Positions 1 to 4,896 of a stretch of 6,141 nt of DNA are shown here, one piece after another (within the stretch, counting starts at the first letter, position 1; every line of letters begins with the position of its first letter). A model generated the notes under the pieces. It saw only the letters and a list, made by a program, of their open reading frames with translations, did no database searches and was not told where the DNA came from. The translations under genes were made by a program, and so were the position numbers. Source of the stretch: an uncultured Brevinema sp. (GTDB taxonomy: Bacteria; Spirochaetota; Brevinematia; Brevinematales; Brevinemataceae); the NCBI GenBank assembly GCA_947036575.1, contig CAMQSH010000116.1, forward strand, positions 1 to 6,141, written 5' to 3'.

Positions 1-546
1 AGACTTGGTAAATACGATGTGATTGTTGGTATTAATCTACTAAGAGAAGGGATCGATTTACCTGAAGTTTCTCTTGTTTGTATTTTAGATGCTGATAAAG
101 TAGGGTTTTTACGATCTACTCGTTCTTTGATCCAAATCATAGGACGTAGTGCGCGTAATAGTGATGGTCTGGTATTAATGTATGCTGATAAGATAACTCC
201 TGCAATGAAAGAAGCTATGAGAGAAACATCTCGTCGACGAAAACTTCAAAATGCTTATAATATAGAGCATAATATTATTCCCCAAACAATTAAAAAAGAT
301 ATAACAGAGATTCTAGAAAGAAAATATAATGCTGATGATGCCAAAAAAACTACAAGATCTGAAATTAAAGAAATTTTACAAACTAAAAAAACTAACAAGA
401 AAAAAATAGAAGAAATCGCCCAATTAATGGAAGATTACTCTGGAAAATTATTATTTGTGGAAGCTGGTATCTGTAGAGATGAAATAGTAAAAATTAAAAA
501 AGAAATGGATAAATTAGCAAAAACAAAAACAAAAAAACTATTATAG
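1..546 (+). CDS. uvrB: UvrB, excinuclease ABC subunit B (C-terminal part, 5' end outside window)
   Basis: UvrB is the DNA-damage-verifying helicase-like subunit of UvrABC nucleotide excision repair; it is loaded by UvrA and recruits UvrC. Only the last 181 residues are visible; the frame is open from base 1, so the gene enters from the left (full UvrB is usually about 660-680 aa). Seen here: helicase motif V region with LLREGIDLPEVSLV (residues 13-26), then ILDAD, FLRS, and motif VI IGRSARN (47-53) carrying the arginine-finger residues. The family hallmarks ETSRRRK, YNIEH and a P-x-TI-K segment follow (residues 75-98). A lysine-rich, coiled-coil-like linker leads to a C-terminal UVR-type motif (about 136-170, with the EA and RDEI cores), which in the family contacts UvrC. 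The UVR motif is present but loosely conserved. Oddities: the near-invariant Glu of DADKEGFLRS is Val34, and RSERS is RSTRS. A DUF386 gene starts 8 bp downstream, so the two are probably cotranscribed. Identification is secure. Confidence 0.96.
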   Translation, partial: RLGKYDVIVGINLLREGIDLPEVSLVCILDADKVGFLRSTRSLIQIIGRSARNSDGLVLMYADKITPAMKEAMRETSRRRKLQNAYNIEHNIIPQTIKKDITEILERKYNADDAKKTTRSEIKEILQTKKTNKKKIEEIAQLMEDYSGKLLFVEAGICRDEIVKIKKEMDKLAKTKTKKLL

Positions 547-554
547 AGAATATT

Positions 555-1004
555 ATGATTTTAACACGAACTGATCGTATTATTATTGATGATTTACCTG
601 AATCTTTGCCTAGAGCTTTAAGAGATTTAACTTGGAAAGATGGTCTTCTAAAAGATCTAGCCCCAGCAATATATACGGTAGAAAAAGAAAAATTTACTTA
701 TCTTATTGAAGAATATAATCACAAAGACGATGCATTATCTCATTGGAGATCACATCGTCAATATATTTATATTTATATTATTATATCTGGAGAAGAAATT
801 ATAGAAGTTAATGATATATCTGAATTAACAATCTTACAAAAATATAATGCTAAAACAGATCAGATTTTGTATTCTGGAGCTCCTCAGACAAAAATACATC
901 TCAAAGAGAATAATATTGTGATTTTATACCCCGAAGATGCCTATAGAATACAATACAATCTTAATTCTTTTATAAAAAAATGTACAATCAAAATCCCTTT
1001 TTAA
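555..1004 (+). CDS. YhcH/YjgK/YiaL (DUF386, TabA-like) family protein with degenerate motifs
   Basis: A 149-aa protein of the normal length for the DUF386 cupin-like family. Members include E. coli YhcH (linked to sialic acid use), YiaL, EbgC and the biofilm protein TabA. The family signature H-x-x-Y-I-D-I-Q...GEE is recognisable as H67, Y70 and SGEE (78-81), and the C-terminal PGxxHxP element as PEDAYRIQ (126-133), followed by a basic beta-strand KKCTIKIP. However, the D-I-Q of the first motif is replaced by Y72 and Y74, and the conserved His of the second by Tyr130. These are among the residues expected to line the metal/sugar site, so classical activity may be lost. ATG at 555 is chosen because it gives the family's usual N-terminus; GAG at 546-548 is a weak ribosome site, and with only 8 bp to the uvrB stop, translational coupling is likely. 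The stop overlaps the stop of the convergent S55 gene. Family assignment is good; substrate is unknown. Confidence 0.85.
   Translation: MILTRTDRIIIDDLPESLPRALRDLTWKDGLLKDLAPAIYTVEKEKFTYLIEEYNHKDDALSHWRSHRQYIYIYIIISGEEIIEVNDISELTILQKYNAKTDQILYSGAPQTKIHLKENNIVILYPEDAYRIQYNLNSFIKKCTIKIPF
762..779 (+). repeat. Triple TATATT tandem repeat inside the DUF386 gene
   Basis: Three perfect copies of the hexamer TATATT lie in frame and encode Tyr-Ile three times (residues 70-75). They sit exactly where the family usually has Y-I-D-I-Q-Y. The repeat therefore coincides with the loss of the Asp and Gln of the family motif, consistent with replication slippage or AT-biased drift. Confidence 0.8.
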
Positions 1005-2710
1005 TTAGTATTTTTTAGAGGTTCTGGTACGACAACATTTACAAAAATAAATTTACTACCAATTACTGGAGCATCTAAAGTTAATTCACTTTGATATAAT
1101 TTTGGAACTAAAATACTCTCTCCAGTACCTGTCTTACTTTCAAAAAGAGATTGTCTTGCTACAGGAATATGTTCAAAAAACCCAGCCCCTATCAAACTCC
1201 CCTCTCTCACATCTACTAATACAGCTTGTAACACATTATTATCAATAGGCTTTTTTAGTTCTTTTAATAATTGTTTAACTGTTCTTATTGCATATTTATC
1301 TGGAAACAGTGTTGCTAATTCTGATTCTAAAGTAATACTACTTCCTATAAGAAGAGTATACGCTCCCTCTGTCAGATTTTTTGGTAAAGTCAAAGTCATA
1401 TTTGTATAAATATCATCAGCTAAATATTGTTGTAAAATAAGATTAATATCAATGTTTTCTCCAGGAAAATAGGCAGTTTTTGCAACTTTAGCTCCACTAA
1501 CAGCATAATATTCATAATATTCATCTTTTACATCAATAGTAAATTCAATTTTTGAAGGAACCAAATGAACCAAGCTATTAGACCATAAAATAGAAATATA
1601 ATTTTCCCAATACTTTTTAATAGACATAGGTGCATAAGTAGTATGCCGAACCCAAGTAGAACTATTAGAAATAACTTGATTATTTGTAAATTCTAAATTC
1701 CAAGATAATTGTACTTGTTTTTCTATATTTTTCCCCAATTCTCTTTCAAGAACTGCTCCCATACCCTCACTAATGAGTGTTGGTAAATACTTACGAGACC
1801 TAGCCATATTTATATTGTAGGAGTTAGAATATTCTTTGCCTCTAACATTTATAGTCACAGGAATCATAGATGCTTTTTTATCAAAACGTCCATAAACAGA
1901 AGAAAGCCCATCAAACATTGTTGAACCTATTGTCTCAGGAAGAGCTGTTCCCAACTTAAAGGACAAGCGAGAGCTTGACATCACATCATAAATTTCGGCT
2001 CTTGCTACAGGCAAGCTAATAGGACCTTCGCTATCCATAGGATGCCCATAGATATAAAAATCTTCTCCATCAACATAAGTAACAGTACCTATAGAAGCTA
2101 AATTAATATCACCTTCCATCAATTTTATGGCAACGGCATCTCCTGCTTTTAAAGGAGCGACTCCATTACTTCTAGAGGAAGGAACCGTAATAAATTCTTC
2201 CAGACCTCTTTCGTATGTTTTGGTATCAGGTACATTTTGTATTTTTTGGAGAATATCTGATTCTTCCATCCCATTCATAAACCATGCGGTTTGAATAGAC
2301 GTAGCATTTTGAGGAACATACACTGTATTACCACTTCTTGTTTTATCAGATATCATATCTTGAATAGGGACTATCCCTGCTAATAACTCTATAGCATTTG
2401 CCCAAGTATATGCCAAGGCTCCTACTAATTTTCCATCTATATAAACAGGACTTCCACTCATTCCAGCAGCTACACGACTACGTTCAACATTTTCGCCAGA
2501 TAATTTTACAAGTATCATTCCACTTTTAGTAAGTTTATTAGGCATAAATGCAATAACTTCAAGCTCCATTTTTTCTGGTTCAAGACCTTGCATTACAGTA
2601 AGAGCATAGCCTTTCATTCCTTTTTTTAGTTTATAAGGATCAAAGAATTCTATTTTTTCTTGTGCATATATCGTATTAACAAATAATACTAATAATAATA
2701 ACTTTTTCAT
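1001..2710 (-). CDS. Exported SpoIVB-like (peptidase S55) domain protein
   Basis: A 569-aa exported protein. The N-terminus MKKLLLLVLFVNTIYA is a Sec signal peptide, with likely cleavage before Gln17. A 'KKGMKGYALTVMQG' segment (29-42) precedes AAGMSGSPVYIDGKLVGALAY (81-101), the GMSGSP nucleophile motif of SpoIVB-type S55 serine peptidases; Ser85 is the predicted nucleophile. A second block, GDAVAIKLMEGD...GTVTYVDGEDFYIYGHPM (190-225), gives the predicted catalytic His223. Proteins of this layout occur in several diderm phyla; they differ from sporulation SpoIVB, where His precedes Ser and a PDZ domain is present. No PDZ is evident here. The C-terminal part (about 380-560) looks like beta-sandwich, with a YFPGENIDINLIL strand pair and 'LPKNLTEGAYTLLIG'. 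ATG 2710 is supported by the signal peptide and by AGGG six bases upstream. The gene follows the barrel gene by 13 bp, so a shared transcript is expected. Its protease activity, substrate and exact envelope location are not shown by the sequence. Confidence 0.87.
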   Translation of the reverse strand: MKKLLLLVLFVNTIYAQEKIEFFDPYKLKKGMKGYALTVMQGLEPEKMELEVIAFMPNKLTKSGMILVKLSGENVERSRVAAGMSGSPVYIDGKLVGALAYTWANAIELLAGIVPIQDMISDKTRSGNTVYVPQNATSIQTAWFMNGMEESDILQKIQNVPDTKTYERGLEEFITVPSSRSNGVAPLKAGDAVAIKLMEGDINLASIGTVTYVDGEDFYIYGHPMDSEGPISLPVARAEIYDVMSSSRLSFKLGTALPETIGSTMFDGLSSVYGRFDKKASMIPVTINVRGKEYSNSYNINMARSRKYLPTLISEGMGAVLERELGKNIEKQVQLSWNLEFTNNQVISNSSTWVRHTTYAPMSIKKYWENYISILWSNSLVHLVPSKIEFTIDVKDEYYEYYAVSGAKVAKTAYFPGENIDINLILQQYLADDIYTNMTLTLPKNLTEGAYTLLIGSSITLESELATLFPDKYAIRTVKQLLKELKKPIDNNVLQAVLVDVREGSLIGAGFFEHIPVARQSLFESKTGTGESILVPKLYQSELTLDAPVIGSKFIFVNVVVPEPLKNTN

Positions 2711-2716
2711 ACTTTT

Positions 2717-2720
2717 CCCT
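2717..2720 (-). promoter_or_regulatory. Ribosome binding site of the S55 gene
   Basis: On the minus strand, AGGG (within AGGGAAAAGT) lies six bases before ATG 2710. It sits inside the 13-bp gap after the barrel stop codon, which supports this start and independent ribosome loading in a bicistronic message. Confidence 0.7.
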
Positions 2721-2723
2721 TAT

Positions 2724-4271
2724 TTAAAAATTTAATTTCATACCACCATTGGCTTGAATACCACCATAGTAAGTTCCCGAAATAAATTGAACATTTTGAT
2801 TCAAGACATTATTTACTTCTATAAATAATTCTGTGATTTTATATATCTTTTGTGAAACTCTAAAATTCAATAGATGTATTGTTGCTGATTTGTTGAGAAC
2901 CGTCAAATTACGTGGTGCATACATGGTATATCTTGTTTCAAAATTAAAGCCAATAGGACTATACCCTAAATTCATCAAGAAATCAAATTTATGAGGAGTA
3001 AATAAGAGCCATTCTTTTTGTATACCTTCATAACGATAAGAAAGTGCTATATCAAAAATTTTCGTAAGTTCTGCTCCTATCGTAATTCCAGCACCTAACA
3101 CTCCCACTCTATCTGTTGTAGTAAAGGAATATAATTTTTCTGTAGTATCATAAGCATAAATTCTTTTATTTTTGTAATCACTATATTCTACATCTCCACT
3201 CATCCAAAAATATGGACGTGGTGTTATTCTAAAAGATGTTGAATAAATCCAACGAGATTCTGGGGCTGGTGTAAAGGAATATAATTGAACTTCTTTTGCT
3301 GATCTTTCTGCATTATATAAATTAAAATCACCTGACACCTTTAGATCAATTGCAAAAATATCTAAATAATTATAAAGTAATACTATTTCTGGCCATCCAA
3401 ATAGATTTTCTACTGAAGAACCACCAATAACAAAGCCTATATCAATACCAAATCCTTTACCTAATAAAAAATCACTTTTAATTTTTAAAAAGCCTGTATG
3501 TGCTTGAGCTGTAGAATAGTCATTCAAATTATAGACTACTTGTACTTCAAAATAATTCCAATCAGTAAAATTGACCTTATAAGACAGATCAATACCACCA
3601 TCTATTAATAATTTATCCTTGGTTTGAATTCCTTGAATATCTTGAAATTCCATAAGAGAAAAGCCTGCGTGAGCTTCTATATCTAAATAAGAGTTATCAT
3701 TAATCCAATGTTTAGTAGTTATTGTTGTAGGAATATATTGAAAAAATTGAATATTTTCTGTATTATCAACAAAATTAATTTTATTCTGATCATAAGAAAA
3801 ATCAACAGTCACACTAGTATTTGTTAAATCTATAACAAAAGTAGTATCTAAAGTGTTTTTATAGAATGATGTATTAATATATTCTAAATTATTATAGGCA
3901 GCATTTTGACGAAATTGCCCTGAATAAGAAAGCCTATAAAATAAATTTTTGATAATATTTTGAGATAATGCGTTGATTTCTGTATTGTTAAAAGATCCAT
4001 AGGCAAATTGAATATAAGATAATTTATTTATATCTTTTTGAGATAGTGCTAATCCCAAAGAAGCATCTGTAATTCCCGTCATCAATTCTTCTAAATATAC
4101 TTCTTGAAAATGAGGAGCACGGTCTTTTAAAATAGCGGATTCTGAACTAGTAGTATTAAGAGAGCTTTGATCATCGATAGCGAAATCCAACTCTGGCAAT
4201 ATAATTTCATCAGCTTGAGCAAAAATAATTGTAGGCAAAAAAATGAGCAACAAAATTAAGAATTTAAACAT
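2724..4271 (-). CDS. Plug-less TonB-receptor-like outer-membrane beta-barrel protein
   Basis: A 515-aa predicted outer-membrane protein of unknown substrate. Residues 1-18 form a Sec signal peptide (hydrophobic LILLLIFLPTIIFA, cleavage before Gln19), followed by an acidic, Ser/Thr-rich linker (about 20-50). From about residue 84 onward the chain alternates aromatic/hydrophobic and polar residues in many amphipathic strands, beginning with 'YIQFAYGSF', a pattern seen at the first barrel strand of TonB-dependent receptors. The end, 'ELFIEVNNVLNQNV...GGIQANGGMKLNF', closely resembles the last strands of those receptors and finishes in Phe, the usual signal for the BAM assembly machinery. The roughly 130-150 aa plug domain expected between signal peptide and barrel is absent, so gated TonB-dependent uptake is doubtful. 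AAGGA lies nine bases before ATG 4271, and a strong promoter lies just upstream. It is the first gene of a probable operon with the S55 gene. Barrel nature is fairly sure; the role is unknown. Confidence 0.82.
   Translation of the reverse strand: MFKFLILLLIFLPTIIFAQADEIILPELDFAIDDQSSLNTTSSESAILKDRAPHFQEVYLEELMTGITDASLGLALSQKDINKLSYIQFAYGSFNNTEINALSQNIIKNLFYRLSYSGQFRQNAAYNNLEYINTSFYKNTLDTTFVIDLTNTSVTVDFSYDQNKINFVDNTENIQFFQYIPTTITTKHWINDNSYLDIEAHAGFSLMEFQDIQGIQTKDKLLIDGGIDLSYKVNFTDWNYFEVQVVYNLNDYSTAQAHTGFLKIKSDFLLGKGFGIDIGFVIGGSSVENLFGWPEIVLLYNYLDIFAIDLKVSGDFNLYNAERSAKEVQLYSFTPAPESRWIYSTSFRITPRPYFWMSGDVEYSDYKNKRIYAYDTTEKLYSFTTTDRVGVLGAGITIGAELTKIFDIALSYRYEGIQKEWLLFTPHKFDFLMNLGYSPIGFNFETRYTMYAPRNLTVLNKSATIHLLNFRVSQKIYKITELFIEVNNVLNQNVQFISGTYYGGIQANGGMKLNF
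3121..3136 (-). repeat. Direct repeat copy 1 within the barrel gene
   Basis: The 16-mer GTAAAGGAATATAATT (plus strand) recurs exactly at 3271-3286. The offset of 150 bp is exactly 50 codons, and both copies encode LYSFT on the minus strand (residues 380-384 here). It probably marks an internally repeated barrel hairpin, not a mobile or regulatory repeat. Confidence 0.75.
3271..3286 (-). repeat. Direct repeat copy 2 within the barrel gene
   Basis: Exact second copy of the 16-mer at 3121-3136. It encodes LYSFT at residues 330-334 of the barrel protein, 50 residues before the other copy. Confidence 0.75.
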
Positions 4272-4280
4272 AGTTATGTT

Positions 4281-4285
4281 TCCTT
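4281..4285 (-). promoter_or_regulatory. Ribosome binding site of the barrel gene
   Basis: AAGGA on the minus strand, nine bases before ATG 4271. It supports the start that also gives a complete signal peptide. Confidence 0.65.
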
Positions 4286-4301
4286 AAAATCAATTGCTCA
4301 T

Positions 4302-4330
4302 ATTATAATATATTTTTTACAAAATAACAA
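4302..4330 (-). promoter_or_regulatory. Sigma-70-type promoter for the barrel-S55 operon
   Basis: On the minus strand, TTGTTA (4325-4330) and a consensus TATAAT (4302-4307) are separated by exactly 17 bp. Transcription would start near 4295, giving a leader of roughly 25 nt that contains the ribosome site. It fills most of the 61-bp gap after the HrgC-like gene, so the barrel and S55 genes can be transcribed separately from that gene. In DNA this AT-rich, -10-like hexamers are frequent, but the full spacing match and position are convincing. Confidence 0.65.
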
Positions 4331-4332
4331 TA

Positions 4333-4767
4333 TTATTCTTCTATCTCATCCTCATCAAAATCTTGAGGAAACTTTATTCCATAAGCTTTTAATGTTGCTG
4401 TTCCTTCAGAAGCCACAGGTAAATACCCTCTGTTTACTAAACCTTGGGTGTATATTTTATTGTAGACAAAAGCTCCAAAAATATTAATAATATAATAAAA
4501 AGCTGTTGAGAACATACTATATATACCTAAATCATCTGTCATTTGTAAAGATTGTACTCCATCTATATCAGAAAAAGTATAAGGCATCATATAAAAAACA
4601 CCTGCTAATAGTCCCATATATATTAAAAATAAAGGAACAAATACTCTAAAATCTTTACGAAATAAAGGAACAAACAATCCAAAAAAGAATGTTGTCCAAG
4701 AAAATCCTAGTATACCTATTTTAACCTCATTTTCATTTTTCTTTTTTAAGAATAAAGTTAATGCCAT
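4333..4767 (-). CDS. Small HrgC-like / DUF2628-like membrane protein
   Basis: A small integral membrane protein of 144 aa (145 if the first of two adjacent Met codons, 4768-4770, is used). The second Met (4765-4767) is preferred because the strong AAGGAG site lies seven bases before it but only four before the first. Numbering from the first Met, a GFSWTTFFFGLFVPLFRKD element (22-40) is typical of HrgC/DUF2628-like proteins: a short hydrophobic stretch ending in a basic/acidic turn. Further hydrophobic segments span about 44-62 and 86-104. Then comes NKIYTQGLVNRGYLPV (104-119), also typical of the group ('NKIY...L...GY.P'). The C-terminus is strongly acidic (DFDEDEIEE). The biochemical role of this family is not established, so no function is assigned. 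It stands between pfp and the barrel operon, with its own ribosome site and a repeat-rich leader. Family assignment is from motif memory and is moderately sure. Confidence 0.78.
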   Translation of the reverse strand: MALTLFLKKKNENEVKIGILGFSWTTFFFGLFVPLFRKDFRVFVPLFLIYMGLLAGVFYMMPYTFSDIDGVQSLQMTDDLGIYSMFSTAFYYIINIFGAFVYNKIYTQGLVNRGYLPVASEGTATLKAYGIKFPQDFDEDEIEE

Positions 4768-4774
4768 CATAAAA

Positions 4775-4780
4775 CTCCTT
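4775..4780 (-). promoter_or_regulatory. Strong ribosome binding site of the HrgC-like gene
   Basis: Perfect AAGGAG on the minus strand. Spacing is four bases to the first ATG and seven to the second, which favours initiation at the second (4767). Confidence 0.75.
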
Positions 4781-4785
4781 ATATT

Positions 4786-4807
4786 ATGATTATATTATTA
4801 TAATCAT
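4786..4807. repeat. Perfect inverted repeat upstream of the HrgC-like gene
   Basis: ATGATTATA (4786-4794) and TATAATCAT (4799-4807) are perfect 9-bp inverted copies around a 4-bp centre (TTAT). The minus strand of this dyad contains two TATAAT hexamers (4797-4802 and 4789-4794) that could act as -10 elements, though no good -35 was found at 17 or 18 bp. A third copy of TATAATCAT lies at 4821-4829, 22 bp from the one at 4799. This could be an operator over the gene's promoter or an RNA hairpin just before its ribosome site. Confidence 0.55.
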
Positions 4808-4820
4808 CTGTTCTATCTAA

Positions 4821-4829
4821 TATAATCAT
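4821..4829. repeat. Third TATAATCAT copy, direct repeat of 4799-4807
   Basis: Exact 9-bp direct repeat of the right arm of the neighbouring inverted repeat, offset by 22 bp, close to two helical turns. That phasing suits a repeated protein-binding site on one DNA face, but chance is possible in such AT-rich sequence. Confidence 0.4.
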
Positions 4830-4833
4830 TTAA

Positions 4834-4867
4834 AATTATTTTGACCAAAATATCAGTCAAAATAATT
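4834..4867 (-). terminator. Candidate hairpin terminator after pfp
   Basis: A perfect 12-bp inverted repeat, AATTATTTTGAC / GTCAAAATAATT (4834-4845 and 4856-4867), with a 10-nt loop, begins 30 bp downstream of the pfp stop codon. On the minus-strand transcript the stem is followed by UUUAAAU, a weak U-tract. The stem has only two G-C pairs, so it is a weak intrinsic terminator at best. An alternative is a protein-binding site for the HrgC-like gene, because its arms contain TTGAC. Confidence 0.45.
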
Positions 4868-4896
4868 CTATTTTAAGTATAAAAATTAGATAAATA

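Noticed and set aside
19..21. GTG at 19 as a start codon for the first gene
   Set aside because: The frame is open to base 1 and residues before it (RLGKYD) fit UvrB, so this is an internal valine codon of a gene that enters from outside.
555..1004. Calling this gene tabA as part of a toxin-antitoxin system
   Set aside because: TabA belongs to the same broad family, but there is no toxin or antitoxin gene nearby and the family's key motifs are degenerate here.
985..1020. Rho-independent terminator at the convergent junction
   Set aside because: There is a T-run at 1011-1016, but I found no convincing stem before it on either strand.
1001..2710. A sporulation SpoIVB protease
   Set aside because: No PDZ domain is seen, the motif order is reversed, and the neighbours point to a diderm envelope, not to an endospore former.
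2724..4271. Calling the barrel a TonB-dependent siderophore or vitamin receptor
   Set aside because: No plug domain and no clear TonB box are visible, so substrate and energy coupling cannot be claimed.
4301..4310. TATTATAATA self-complementary 10-mer as an operator
   Set aside because: It is simple AT sequence overlapping the -10 box, short enough to be expected by chance.
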